Below, in pieces: positions 12,890-24,419 of a DNA stretch of 64,000 bases (its first letter is position 1; every line of letters starts with the position of its first letter). The DNA is taken from positions 147,469,160 to 147,533,159 of the forward strand of contig NC_133658.1 in NCBI RefSeq assembly GCF_037893015.1, in the 5' to 3' direction. This DNA comes from Macrotis lagotis (lineage: Eukaryota; Chordata; Mammalia; Peramelemorphia; Peramelidae). The position numbers were made by a program, and so were the translations under genes. The notes under the pieces are model-generated. The model saw only the letters and a program-made list of their open reading frames with translations, ran no database searches and was not told the origin of the DNA.

Positions 12890-13700
12890 TAAAAATTTTG
12901 TAATGTATAATTTGTTTTTTAAGTTAAAAAAAGATAACAAGCATTTGTGCTCTCTCCTTCACACAAGACCCCTCCCCCCTTTAAAAACCAATATTCGTAG
13001 CCAAGAAAAACAAATCCCCATATTGTGCATATCCAAAAACATGTCTCATTCTATACTTCTTTATTAGGAGGTGGGGTAGCATGTTTCATCAAGAGTCCTC
13101 TGGAATTATGGTTGGTTGCAGCATTGTTCAAATTCTCATTTCTGTTAAAACTGTCTTTGCAATGTTATTGTTTTTGCATAAATTATTTTCCTGAGTTTCC
13201 TCATTTTTTTTTTTGTTGTTTAATCCTTTCAGTTATGTCTAACTCTCCATGCTCCATTTTCAGTTTCCTTGGTAAAGATTCTTGGAGTGGTTTGCCATTT
13301 CCTTCTCCAGCTCATTTTACAGATATAGAAATTGAGGCAAATATGGTCAATTGACTTTTTAGTGTCGAGGATGGATTTATACTTTTCTAATTCCAAGCCT
13401 AGTGCTCTATTTACTATGCCATCTAACTATTCTTGCTAACTTTATCCTACATCAATTCATACAATTTCTCCCATTTCCTTCTGAAATTTTCTCTTTACAT
13501 TTCTTATGACTCAAAAGTATTTGATGATATTTATATTCCATAATTTGTTCAACCTTTCTTCCATTGATATTCACCACTGCAGTTTCCAAAAAAGAGTTAC
13601 TATGGATATTTTCCCCCATGTGACATCTTTTCCTTCTTTCTTTGATCTCTTTGGGATACAGTCCTAGTAATGGTATTGCTGGGAATCTAAGCTTTTCTTT
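12890..13700 (-). mobile_element. L1 3' region, minus strand, split by a SINE
   Basis: Contains a reverse-oriented L1 3' UTR ('ggaggtggggtagcatgttt', 'cctctggaattatggttggt') and, at 13452-13712, a frame reading 'FPAIPLLGLYPKEIKE', a hallmark of the L1 ORF2 C-terminus. This is a different L1 subfamily from the 4905 copy. Confidence 0.85.
13214..13437 (-). mobile_element. RTE-tailed SINE (MAR1-like) nested in L1
   Basis: 'gttgtttaatcctttcagtt' then 'tggagtggtttgccatttcc' 'ttctccagctcattttacag' is the reverse of the tail 'ggagaaggaaatggcaaacc' typical of RTE/BovB-mobilised SINEs. It splits the L1 3' UTR from ORF2. Confidence 0.82.
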
Positions 13701-14930
13701 GTGAGGAGGCAAAAATGCTACTCATCTGTTGAATAACCAATTATTAGGAATCTGCTAAGAGCAAAGTACTAGAAGTATTGCCAGAAGAGACATAGGTTGA
13801 ATTACAGTATGATCCTTGCCCTAAAAGAGATTACTGGCAGCAAGAGAGAATATTCTTGCAGTTCAGAGAGGAGACAGCTTGTATATGGAACTGAAGAACT
13901 ATGTATGTCCCTTTGGGCAATTCTCTCCTAAAGGGCAAAGTCTTCCTTTCAGGATCTGTGTCTGAGGACTGATGATGATGATAGCACTTGCCATTCTCCA
14001 ACAGTAGAGCACTAAGGTGAATTAATTTACTATGGAAGAGAGAGGGGTTATGGTTCAGTTATGATATGGATAAATAACTGATGTCTTTGGAACTGTAGGA
14101 TTTTCCTTCACTTGGTGGAGTGCTTTCTGTGTTCCCCTCTTGGATCAGGTTGACTGGATTCTGGTGCCTTAGAGTTTATCTTCCCCAGGAGAGTGGTAGT
14201 CTCTGGTCATGTTGGTCTGAGGCTAAGAGCAGTTAATCCACCCATGTGGTGAAGGTGAGTCCCCATTAGCTTGGTGGTCTGCTGTTTGTGGCCCACTTCC
14301 CCAAGCATACAGACTCCAGATCCCTGACTCTTGTAGAAAACACCTTTTTCAGATGGCAAGAAGAAAAAGGCAAGAAAGATTGTCTTATATACTATATCAG
14401 GGTTTTGCCTGGTCATGTTGATAAGGGTGATTTCCCTCAGAGATGATCACAGGCTGTAAAGGAAATTTTGATCATTGAAATAATTCTTAATTGAGAATAG
14501 GATGACAGAAATACATAAGAACTCTATCACCACAGGTTGATCACAGAAATAGGGACTTCAGAGATCATCTAAGTCAATGTTTTCATTTTATGGATGAGGA
14601 GCCCATGGAGACTACATAAGTTGGCCAAGATCACACATATGGAAATGTCCAAGGAACAACTTGAAACCAGGTCTTTTGACTCCAGAGCTAGTGATCTTAC
14701 TCTTGCAGCAAGTTGTGGGTCTCAACATTAAAAAAATCATAAATTCATTGTAATAAAAGTTATGGGCATGAAGCTACAACTAAGAAACTGGTATAAACAG
14801 GACTATTGTGTATAGGAAGACAGAAGCTATAGTCAGTAACCTCAAAAAGTACAACAACCTTTCAGCTAGGTCTAATTATAGCCAACAATATGAGAAATGA
14901 ATTCTTTCCCTCTGCCTTTTGTAATTCTTT
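13701..14930. other. Unassigned DNA with old repeat traces
   Basis: 13735-13850 may be an old L2 3' end in reverse. 14560-14700 resembles a MIR-age repeat ('gagatcatctaagtcaatg', 'tggatgaggagcccatgg'). No gene recognised. Confidence 0.4.
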
Positions 14931-14934
14931 TGTT

Positions 14935-15178
14935 ATTGTTTAGTTGTTTTTCATTATTGTCCAATTTTTTATGATCCTTATTGGGATTTTCTTGACAGAA
15001 ATACTGGAGTGGTTTGCAATTTCCTTCTCTAGTTCATTTTACAGGTGAGGAAACTGAGCTAAAACAGGTAAATAGATTTTCCCAGGGCCACATAACTAGT
15101 AGGTGTCTGAGGCTAGATTTTATTCAAAAAGTTGAATCTTCCTTACTGTAGGCCTAGTACTCTATCCCCCCTAGATGA
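14935..15178 (-). mobile_element. RTE-tailed SINE (MAR1-like)
   Basis: Same reverse-oriented tail and body as the 13214 copy: 'gttgtttttcattattgtcc', 'ctggagtggtttgcaatttc', 'ttttacaggtgaggaaactg', ending in the tRNA-like head. Confidence 0.8.
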
Positions 15179-15189
15179 TCTTTATAATT

Positions 15190-15530
15190 ATTAACTTCCT
15201 TCAAAGCACAGCTCAGGTGACACTTCCTCCATGAGATTTCTTCCTAATATTTTTAGATATTCTCTCTCTGTCTCTGTCTGTCTATCTGTTTGTCTCTCTG
15301 TCCCTCTGTCTCTTTATCTCTGTCTCTGTCTCCCTCCCCATTTCTGTTTCTGTCTCTGTCTCTCTCTATTTCTGTCTCTGTCTCTCTTTCTTACTTTGTA
15401 ATAACTTATCAGTTTATATGTTGTGCCTGTCCCTTGAGGACAGGAACATTTTTGTTTTTGTCTCCCTAGTACCTTTCATAGCACCTTAGTTATAAAAATT
15501 TAGTAAATGTTTATGGAATTCAAATGAATT
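15190..15530 (+). mobile_element. L2 3' end with internal microsatellite
   Basis: 'aaagcacagctcaggtgaca' 'cttcctccatgagatttctt' and the terminus 'tcccttgaggacaggaacat' followed by 'tagtaaatgtttatggaatt' are L2-type. An interrupted (CT/CTGT) run at 15262-15392 has expanded inside it. Confidence 0.8.
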
Positions 15531-15807
15531 GAACAGATTCCATCAGTGATGTTGGAAGCAAGCCTTTGCTATACTGCTTTAGCAGAACTTTATAATGTTT
15601 GGATTGGGACAAAAAAGGAGACAATTCTAGAATCATCATGAATTGATGAGAGGGATTTTAAAGGTTATCTAGTCCAAGTTATTCCTTTCCAATTCACTAA
15701 TCCCATTTATAATGCTCATGGCAAATAATGATCTAGCTTCTCCTGCATAGGAGGTAAACCATCTTTTGGATGCATTGGAAGGTCCCATTGATTCTTAGCA
15801 TTCAGAA
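15531..15807. other. Unassigned DNA
   Basis: No gene. An old-repeat phrase 'aaggttatctagtccaag' lies near 15660. Confidence 0.4.
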
Positions 15808-15945
15808 GAAGCAGTGAAAGGAGGCTCATGACTTGTACTGAAATCCCAACTGTGCCACTTACTATCTTTGTGACCTTGGAAAACATCCCTTCACTTCACT
15901 GAGATTGTTTCCTCATCTTTAATATGAAAGAGTTAAACTGATATC
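15808..15945 (+). mobile_element. MIR SINE fragment
   Basis: 'tgccacttactatctttgtg' 'accttggaaaacatccct', then 'tttcctcatctttaatatga' and a degenerate 3' part. Confidence 0.72.
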
Positions 15946-16790
15946 ATTGTAACTAGGAACATGGTAGTGTGTGTGTTGAGGAGGGAGGGCATAATCTTGG
16001 GCTTTTTTCCCCTTTTATCTGTGCATTTCTCCTATGTTATGAGTGTTCTTCCAGTGGAAAGGGATCTTATATGTCAGGCATCACAGTCAAGTCACTCATA
16101 GTCTTGGGCACATAGTGTTCAAAGGGACTTGTCTTGAAGAATCTGTATCAAAGCAAAGACAGCATCCTCTGAATCACTCTTTTCTCTTGAGTCATGTCTG
16201 TATTAGGGGTCATGGAACCCTGACAATACAGATAATCTGGTTGCATTGACATTTCTATAATTAATGAAATTTCTGGATGACTGTTCGAATAGTCATTGAA
16301 TCATATAATAATAGAATTTCTGATCTGGAAGGACCTTTAGAGACTAGTCCCCTTATTTAAAAAAATAAGAAACTGCCAGAAATGGGAAGTTATTCAATCA
16401 AGATTGCATAACTAATTAAGAGGCAGCCAGCCCTTGGCCCTATGTCTCCTGAGTTCTAGTTTACTGTTCTTTCCATTGTCTGTATCTTAACAAAATATTG
16501 AGTCAAAGATTATCTATTTCACAGCTTAGGGGACTAATATACACTAAATATGTATTAAATTTCATTGGATAAATAGAGGTTATATTCTCCTGCTGAGAGT
16601 ATTTAAAATTTGCTTTTTGTACTACATTGTACACAATCCCCTGTGCAATTGCAAGTGAGGTGACATTGATCTTGACTGAATAGCTCAAGTGTTCCCCTTG
16701 TGAGGCTTAAGTGTTGAGTACAGTGGCTGGGTTGGAAATGGCAATTTCTACATATCTTCAGGTGTCATCTCATGGATTATTTTCTTGAAT
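15946..16790. other. Unassigned DNA with an ancient repeat trace
   Basis: 16295-16480 resembles the same ancient family as 10545 and 14560 ('atctggaaggacctttagag'). A 68-codon frame at 16043-16249 has no recognisable motif. Confidence 0.4.
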
Positions 16791-16794
16791 TGAA

Positions 16795-17430
16795 TTATTC
16801 AAGTCAACAAATGTTTATCTACATAGAAGATATGTAATGCATAAAGATGATAAATACCCTATTCATTGTCCTCAAGGAACTCACATTCTAATGGGACTGA
16901 GGCAGGGGGAGAGGGAGGTACGGCATATCACAAATCCACATAATGTAGAAGAGGATTTGATATAGGCATAAAGGAAAATTCAGAAAAGGTTCACTAGGAA
17001 AAATTTAGGAGAATGATAGAACTTTGAGCAGGGGAAAGAATATGGTCCCAAAGTTGGACCTCAAAGAGAAAAATTTCCACAGATGATGGAGAGGAGGGAA
17101 TATGATCCAGGCCAGATGACCAATGTTTAGAGTTAGAAGAGGGCAGGATGAGATCAAGTTCTAGCTCATAGTGTCGTTTGATTAGAAAGCTGGGCTTGTG
17201 AAAGGGAGTCATGTGCAATAAGGATGGAAAGGTAGCTTGGAGTCAGAGAGCCAAGAAACTCTTTGGGGATATATTTCAAACCAACACATGAAAAGAGATC
17301 AGAAGTATGTTAGCACAGCAGGCAGAGCAATGCGACTGAACATTGCAGAGAAAAATGGAGGACATGGGACTATCATATCAGAAGATCATATTGGATTGTA
17401 CCATGCTTACTGAAGAAATCATTACTGATC
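16795..17430 (-). mobile_element. L2 fragment, reverse orientation
   Basis: 'caagtcaacaaatgtttatc', then 'cctcaaggaactcacattct' 'aatggg', then gradually less recognisable L2 interior. Matches the order of the better copy at 27295. Confidence 0.6.
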
Positions 17431-17562
17431 ATTACTGGGGTACAGAAGACTGTTGTAATTCTATAGACATAACAGGATATAATGCAGGGAGAGAGATGGA
17501 AGGGTTCAGTTGACTTCTTAATGCAACAAGGCAAAGCAACTATGGTCCCTGAGTTATCTTTG

Positions 17563-17565
<3 letters not shown>

Positions 17566-17621
<56 letters not shown>

Positions 17622-17721
17622 TACTTATGTTCTGTGGAGAGTTCTCTCTGGATATGATCTCTCTGAATCATATATACATACATATACATGTATATCAATC
17701 TCTCTATATATGTATACACAT

Positions 17722-17755
<34 letters not shown>
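17566..17755. repeat. Paired (TG)n and (CA)n microsatellites
   Basis: (TG)n at 17566-17613 and (CA)n at 17723-17755, separated by about 110 nt that includes palindromic TA/TG text. The two tracts are complementary and could pair. Confidence 0.97.
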
Positions 17756-17758
<3 letters not shown>

Positions 17759-18001
17759 ACAATTCAGCTAAACTGGCCTTTTTGCTATTTCACACATATA
17801 CAACTTCCCATCTCTCATCACTTTACTTTACCTAGGCTGTGCCTAGAATGCAATCTCTCCTCCTTTCCACCTCCTAAAATCTAGTTTCCTTCAAATTTTA
17901 ACTTTGTCCACTTTTTTATACAAATTTTTTTTTGATTTCTCCCATTTGCTAGAGAAATTCTGCAAAATTGTCTTACATTCACTTTATATTATTTCGTATG
18001 G

Positions 18002-18004
<3 letters not shown>

Positions 18005-18080
<76 letters not shown>
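18005..18080. repeat. (GT)n-(GA)n compound microsatellite
   Basis: (GT)n at 18005-18033 adjoining (GA)n at 18036-18079. Confidence 0.97.
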
Positions 18081-18084
<4 letters not shown>

Positions 18085-18640
18085 TATTAGACTGGCTACC
18101 CAACTGAAGGTCTGCAGATCCATTGTGCTGACCTCAGTGCTGTATGCCTGTAAAACCTGGACAGTCTACTAGGACACTGAATTGCTTTCACTTAAATTGT
18201 CAACGTAAGATTATGAAGATCACCTGGCAGGAGAAGATCCAAGACACTGAGGTTTGTTCTTGAGCTAAACTGTCAAATATTCAAATGTTACTACAAAGAG
18301 TGCCACTACAATGGACTGGCCAGGTTGTTCAAATGTCAAATGTACACTTGCCAAAAAGACTATTTTATGGGAACTCAGCCAGGGCAAGTGCTCACATGCT
18401 GGTCAGAAGTGATTTTTTAAGAACTTTGGAACTGATTGTGCAGCACAGGATTGGTCAGCATGGCATGACCTCATCAGAGAGGGTGCTGCCCTCAATGAGT
18501 GAGGTAGAGTTGAAGCAACTCATAGGGTTTCACATGCTTTATTTGGGCCTGACCTATAGTAGAGCATCTCAAACTTGTATTGGTCTGATCAGCCACAGTC
18601 GACACGCTGAAAGTTGCCTCTAACAAAGTGATATTGTTTT
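18085..18640 (+). mobile_element. LINE ORF C-terminal fragment (non-L1, RTE/I-like)
   Basis: Plus-strand translation gives 'VLTSVLYACKTWTVY' near 18130 and, in the 112-codon frame at 18285-18623, 'VPLQWTGQVVQMSNVHLPKR' 'LFYGN' and 'CIGLISHSRHAE'. This is the post-reverse-transcriptase text of a widespread animal LINE type that ends in a zinc-knuckle-like 'IGL.SH.R' motif. Stops and shifts break it. The clade assignment is from recollection of such proteins, not from a search. Confidence 0.72.
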
Positions 18641-18784
18641 TTTCTTCTATAACAAAAGACAAGAACCAACCAACCAACCAACAAAAATGTGTGTGTGTGT
18701 GTGGAGAAATAGATAGATAGATATAGATATAGCTATAACTAATAGTTGATGTCACTGTTTAATTTTGGTTCATAATGATGTGAT

Positions 18785-19094
18785 GTGATGTTTATCCTTC
18801 ATTCTTGAAGAAGACCATGCCATCAGGGGAGGGATGCCATGACAATTTACATGGATTCGATTTGAGTGAGAGGATGCTGTGTTAAGTCACCAGTCTCTTT
18901 CTCCTACAGAGTCATCTGGGTCCAGTGGCCAGATATGAATTAGAATGACTAGAGATAGCCCTGGATGTAAAGCAATCAGGGTTAAGTGACTTGCCCAAGG
19001 TCACATAGCTCCCCCACTCCTGAGGTTAAATTTGAACTCAGGTCTTCATTACTTCAGGGTCTGTGCTCTACCCACTGCACCACCTAGTTGCCCT
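18785..19094 (-). mobile_element. tRNA-headed SINE with RTE-type tail
   Basis: Near full-length reverse copy. The tail 'ccttcattcttgaagaagac' opens it and the tRNA head ends at 'ccacctagttgccc'. A TGATG-type simple tail lies at 18775-18790. Confidence 0.88.
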
Positions 19095-19099
19095 TTATG

Positions 19100-19465
19100 A
19101 CACAGTTACTTAGTAAATGCTTGTTGATTGATCTATTAGGGACAGTGTGGATCTACGGTTATCTATATGGTAGGCCCAAGAAAACAATTGGAAAGTAAAA
19201 ATCCAACTAATCTACCACTTGTTTGTTCCATCCAGGGGAGCCTGGTTAAATTTGAAATGCTTTTGTCTTCTCCCACATAAAAGGCATGATTTGGAGTTAT
19301 TGTAGATATGATATGAATGTAGCCTCCCAAATTTAATCTTAAAGTTGTTCATTTAAATCTGCAGTGGGTTGATGAGCTCCCAGAGAATAGGACCTATACT
19401 GTGTACATCTATGAAATTCTAGGACTGGATCTGATGACTGGCACATTTTATGGGATGAAATCTCT
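19100..19465. other. Unassigned DNA
   Basis: No gene or named repeat recognised. Confidence 0.45.
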
Positions 19466-19469
19466 GAGA

Positions 19470-19690
19470 GTGGCAAATGGGAGTGAAAAGAGTGTTAAAC
19501 TTGAAGTCAGGAAACTTGGACTTAAATTTCACTTCTGCCTCTTTCTAGCTAGGTGACCCTGGGCAAGTCACTTCCTATCTCTGAGTCCCAGGTGCTTCAT
19601 CTGTCAAATGAAGATAATATTTATATGACATACCTTATAGGGTATATGTAGCACTTTGTAAATGCTATAGAAATGGAACTGATTGTAATT
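19470..19690 (+). mobile_element. MIR-family SINE
   Basis: 'ttaaacttgaagtcaggaaa', 'ctagctaggtgaccctgggc', 'gcttcatctgtcaaatga', 'gcactttgtaaatgctatag' in MIR order. Confidence 0.82.
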
Positions 19691-19929
19691 AAGAGATATT
19701 GTTGGGATTGTGTAGTGCCTATGATCACTACTTATGGGGTTGATGATAGCAATTAATAGGGAAGTAGCAAGCTGCTTTTCTGTATCTTTCCCCATGTCTT
19801 TCTGACTCCTTGGCCTTGGATGAGTATTATTTAACAGTCCTTGAATCTCAGTTACTTCACCTATACAAGAAAAGATAATAAAACTATACTGTATGAGAAT
19901 GCTAAAGGATAAATTTAATGCTACCCATG

Positions 19930-20560
19930 AAACTCCTTTAAAGAAAGGAACTATTTAAATGACACCGTTATTTTTAAATGACCCTCTGGGTAGACAATCC
20001 ACGTTCCTACTGGCTGCTCCTCATAGTGAATGTCAGTTTCTCTGTGATTCATTTTCCGAGGATGATTTGAACTTTTTTTTAATATTCTGTGCTTCTGGGT
20101 CGTTATGTTTGCAAACTTAATGAGTTATTGAATTGTTCTGTGGCTGCAGTAGCTTTATTTCATTTGAGTCACTGTTTCTTCCATGACCTAATCTAACCGA
20201 AGTGGAATCATTCCTGATACATCCATCTTCTTGAACATCTCTCTGCTCTGCCTAACTATTGTTCAGCTGAGCCTTCTGCCCACTCCTGAAGACCCCCAAC
20301 CTCCCTCTCCGGGTGCAGCTGGCGTATTTCCTGATGATGTCGCAAGAGATGATGTCAACTAAAAGCTTCATCTTGTGCCTGGAGCTGGCACATTGTTATC
20401 CATGACACATATTCTGTCTGCCCTTGAAATAAACCTGAGCCCCCAGTATTAAATCAATGCTTTTGGAGCATTTCTTTTCTTTAGAGGAAAATGGTTTCAG
20501 AGTAGCATTATAGGATCTGACTTCAATTCATTGAACACTTAAAGTTAAAGGAGAGAGATC
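19930..20560. other. Repeat-free block, possible conserved noncoding element
   Basis: About 600 nt with no recognised repeat in an otherwise repeat-dense window. It retains several CpGs (for example 'ctccgggtgcagctggcgta' and 'tgatgtcgcaagag') and homeodomain-like TAAT/ATTA words. No open frame. Whether it is conserved cannot be seen from one genome. Confidence 0.3.
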
Positions 20561-20564
20561 TTGT

Positions 20565-20690
20565 CCAGCTTCAGTTTGCAGAGAGGAAGTTGAAAAACAG
20601 ATAAATTAAATGATTTATCCAAGGTCACACAGGTACTAAATGAGAATATCTGAATTTGAACTCAGGACCTCTCTCCACAAACCTTCATTC
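20565..20690 (-). mobile_element. MIR-like fragment
   Basis: 'ccaaggtcacacaggtacta' and 'gaatttgaactcaggacc' in reverse MIR order. Confidence 0.6.
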
Positions 20691-20714
20691 AGTGCTTATA
20701 AAGTATCAAAATAC

Positions 20715-20850
20715 TCAGGTTCTATTTTTGATTTAAGTACTAATTAGCTTTATGGTCTTGGACAGACTACTTATCTCTTATTCCCAATTTGTTAATCTGT
20801 AAAATGCAGATAACTGTATCCCTCTTAGGGTTGCTATGAAGAAAATACAT
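20715..20850 (+). mobile_element. MIR fragment
   Basis: 'tggtcttggacagactactt', 'ttaatctgtaaaatgcagat', 'cctcttagggttgctatgaa' in MIR order. Confidence 0.7.
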
Positions 20851-20920
20851 TTTTTTAAAAGATTTTTTCTACCTGTCTCACACAGGTTGAGAATCCAGTG
20901 GGTAAGTCACATGTCTGATA

Positions 20921-21257
20921 GGACAGCTAGATGACCCAGTGGATAGATCATTGACCTTGGAGTCAAGAGGACCTAAGTACAGATCTGACCTCAGACATTT
21001 GCCATATACTTGTGTTACCTTGGGCAAGTCACTTAACTCTGATTGTCCTGCATCCAGGGTCATCTCCAGTCATCCTGATTCATATCTGGCTACTGAACCC
21101 AAATAGCTCTGGAAGAAAAAGTAAGGTTGGTGACTTAGCACAGTTCCCCCTCACTCAAATCCAATTCACATATTTGTTAGTGCCACATATATGTCCAATT
21201 CATGTCACCTCCCTGATGTCATGGTCCTCAAGAATGAAGGACAAGCATTATTATTAA
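20921..21257 (+). mobile_element. tRNA-headed SINE with RTE-type tail
   Basis: From 'ggacagctagatgacccagt' to 'caagaatgaaggacaagc' with an ATT-repeat end. Near full-length. Confidence 0.87.
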
Positions 21258-21655
21258 TACCAGTAACTAGTCCAGGCTCTTTGACATTTTATTTCTGACC
21301 TGGGTTGGTTTGCCTCCCTTTGACAAGCTTGAAGACCCATCTGCCCTTCTCCTGAGGGTTTGCCATATTGGTTCCAGACAGTCTTCACACTCAGAGAGCT
21401 TAGCTTTTGTAGCTCACAACTCCTGAACTTGAGTTCTGCTAGTCCCAGCCTCCTGCGACCAGAATGTGTCACTGTGCATAGTAGTGAGCCACTATGATTG
21501 TGTCTTCAAGGTCCAATCTCCTTATTTTATGAAGAAATTGAGACACAGAAGCTACATAATCTGATCAGAGTCACAAAACTGGTCAGTGGCAAAGCCAAAA
21601 TCTTCTGATTTCCAGTCCCTTTCATTAAATCTAGATGCCTCTCTGTAATTTAATA
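21258..21655. other. Unassigned DNA with MIR-like trace
   Basis: 21505-21640 has MIR-age text ('ccttattttatgaagaaatt', 'gagtcacaaaactggtcagt'). No gene. Confidence 0.4.
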
Positions 21656-21659
21656 CATT

Positions 21660-22170
21660 AGGAAGTTTGTCAGGAATCTTTGAACATTTGGATGAATTCT
21701 AAATGTAAAGTTTTGAAATTTGGTGTTAAAAAACTCAGTTCCACAAATAGGTGGAATAGAGATAAATAGATAGAAATCAGTTGTTCTGAAAAAGGTCTTA
21801 GGAGAATTAATGGCTCAAGATAAGACAGCAGTGTGAAATGACTGCCAAAAAAACTGCTAAGATCTTGGGTTCCATATAAGAGGGCAAAAGCTTTCTTCCC
21901 AATATGGGAGCAGTGGTGATGATACCTCTTTAGTTTATCCTCATCAGACTCCATCTGGAATATTATGTACAATGTCTTTATGTTCAGATGTTCATTTTAG
22001 TGATGAGACTGCCAGAGAAGATAATGCAAACTTGGATTCATTTAGGAGAGGCACAGCTTTCAGAAAAAGGAAGGTGATGGTCCCTCCCTATTCTTCCCCT
22101 AGTTGATCTCTGGAGGACTGTGTTCATATCTGAGGATACTAATTTAAGGAAGATATCAATGAACTAGAAG
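21660..22170 (+). mobile_element. CR1/L3-like LINE remnant
   Basis: 'ctccatctggaatattatgt' and flanking purine-rich text match the layout of L3/CR1 reverse-transcriptase C-terminal remnants (compare 28956 and 58580). Very degenerate. Confidence 0.5.
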
Positions 22171-22184
22171 GCAACTTTTCTTTT

Positions 22185-22336
22185 AATTTTTCAAGGCAAT
22201 GTTAACCCCATTGCTTAAGTGGCTTGCCCAAGGTCACACGGCTAGGTAATTTAAGTGTCTGAGGTCATATTTGAACCCAAGTACTCCTGACTGGAAGGCC
22301 GGTGCTTTATCCACTACGTCACCTAGCTGCCCCTTT
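22185..22336 (-). mobile_element. WSINE1-type SINE
   Basis: 'ttgcttaagtggcttgccca' to 'cacctagctgcccc', reverse orientation, with an extra 'ttaacccca' near the tail. Confidence 0.85.
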
Positions 22337-22442
22337 GCCCTTTGTTCTTGAAGAAGACCATGACCATCAGGGAGGTGATGCCAAGACATGCAAGTGAGTT
22401 AGATTCAAGTGACAGAGGGCTGTACAAAGTCACATTAGACAC
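22337..22442 (-). mobile_element. RTE-tailed SINE, tail fragment
   Basis: 'tttgttcttgaagaagacca' through 'gggctgtacaaagtcac'. Only the tail half is present and it abuts the WSINE1. Confidence 0.78.
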
Positions 22443-22795
22443 AGTAACAGCAACATTGTGTGATGATCAACTATGATAGACTTATCTCTTCTAAGTAATA
22501 CAATGCTTCAAGAGAATTCCAAAAGGCTCATGAAGGGAAATGCTATCCATAATCCAATGAAAGAACTATGGAGTCTGAATATAGATCAAAGCATACTATT
22601 TAAAATTTTTTTTGTGTGTGGCTTTTCCCTTTTAGTCTGTTTCTGCTTTCTGGAAATATGTATAACCTATATCAAATTGCTTATCTTCTGGGGGAAGTGA
22701 GATAAGAGGCAAGAAGGGAGAAAAATATGAAACCCAAAATATAAAAATGCATGTTGAAAATTATCTTTACATGTAACTGAAAAAATAAAATTATT
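22443..22795 (+). mobile_element. L1 3' end
   Basis: 'gtaacagcaacattgtgtga' 'tgatcaac', 'gggaaatgctatccataatc', 'atgtataacctatatcaaat' and a terminus near 'acatgtaactgaaaaaataa'. Confidence 0.85.
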
Positions 22796-22799
22796 TATA

Positions 22800-24415
22800 T
22801 ATTATATATAATATATGTATATATTTGCTTGAAGGAAATCATGCTCTCTTCTGCAAGCAAAGGGTCAAAGACACAAGAACATCATTATAATTATCTCTTC
22901 TACTTCTATCTTCAATATCTTTGGTCTTCATTTCTGACTTTTTGTACATAGATCTCAGTCAATGACATCATTTCCCCATGCCAAACCCCTTCTCCAACTA
23001 GTTAAGTGCCTCCCAGAGTTTCCATTTTGGGGCAAGGCCAAACTGGCCAGTCTCTATCCTGGTCCCAGTTCTGTGTCTCAGTTTCTGGACTTTGACCCCA
23101 TGCACCTTCCCTCCCTTTTCCCAGTTTTTTAACTGTCTTTTGTGCATTGCTTATATTACAATTGAAAAAATGAAATGTCCTTTTGTTCTTCCACTGCTTA
23201 GCATAGTGGCTAGAACATAGTAAAAGCTTAATATTTGTTGCCAGCTGGAGGAAGGCTTAGAATTTGCAACTAATTTTTAAAAATTAATGTTAAAATAAAT
23301 GAAGTATTTCTAAAAATAAATAAATACTTGCTGCCTTCTACTATTCCCTTGTCTCTAAGCACCAGTTCTACACCATAACCTTTTGGCTTTCTTCCTCTTG
23401 CTCCTCCAAAGTGTGGTCCATTATTTCAAAGACTCCTAAATGCTTCATTAACTTTAATGACAAGGCATTATTTCTACCTTTTCTTCCTTCTTCCCTTCTT
23501 AAAAGCTGATTATTTTGTAGGTCCAGCAAAGAGAAAGAATTTCTTTACTTGGCTTCACGACATAATGATTCTAAACCAATTTCTTCTCCTGTATCATGTC
23601 ACTATGTCCTGAGAGTGACCCCAGTCACCGTCTTGCTAGCATTCATTAGAAAGAATTCAGACAGTTTCCTTCACACACTGGCACTATAAGAAATCTGACG
23701 GAGGCCCTAAGACTGCCAGAATCTAAATGGTTCCCTTCTGGGAACCTGAAACCTGACTGCATTCCAAATGAATTGTGTTTTCAATTTAATAATCTGCTAG
23801 GAGTTCTTAGAACTATTTCCCAGGGTTTCTCCCCACCACTTCTACCAAGGATGCAGTGGAGAGAGGGAAGCAGGTTGATTCCAAGTATCCAAAAACACTG
23901 TTAGAAAAGAATACTTATTTTTACCATACTTTGATGCAACTGGGATCTCATTTATGCAGGAACCTCTGTGACCTCCACCAGGGCAGATCATGGCCCATTC
24001 AAGGCCTTTTCCTCTCCTGTGACTTTTATCCATGCCTTTTCCAAATCCTCCATTGCATCCATCCAGGAAGATTCATAGGTTTGGGGAATGGAATTAGAGA
24101 CTAAGACTGAGGGTATTAGCTATGTAAGGAGGATCTTGTTATTTATTAGAGGTAGTGTCTGGGCATAAAAATCTCTGTCAGAGGAAGTAAGATGCTACCA
24201 GAGCCTAGATTCTGAGGGAACAAGATTGAGAAACTTAGAGGAAGACTTTTTATTTGAGTTTTTGTCTTTTCTGAAAGAGCTGATGGGAGAAATGGTAACA
24301 CTCACTCTTCCCCGAGAAAGAGATAAGTAGGATTTTCAGCTAAACCAAAAGTTGTAAACAAGGAGAATACAGAATATCCAGAGATTACATATCCAACCTC
24401 CATCTCGTAACTGTG
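22800..24415. other. Mostly unassigned DNA with an L2 3' end
   Basis: 23010-23260 is a degenerate plus-strand L2 end ('cactgcttagcatagtggct'). 23500-23830 is repeat-poor and includes a perfect inverted repeat at 23729-23746 (GGTTCCC-ttct-GGGAACC). No gene. Confidence 0.4.
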
Positions 24416-24419
24416 AAAT

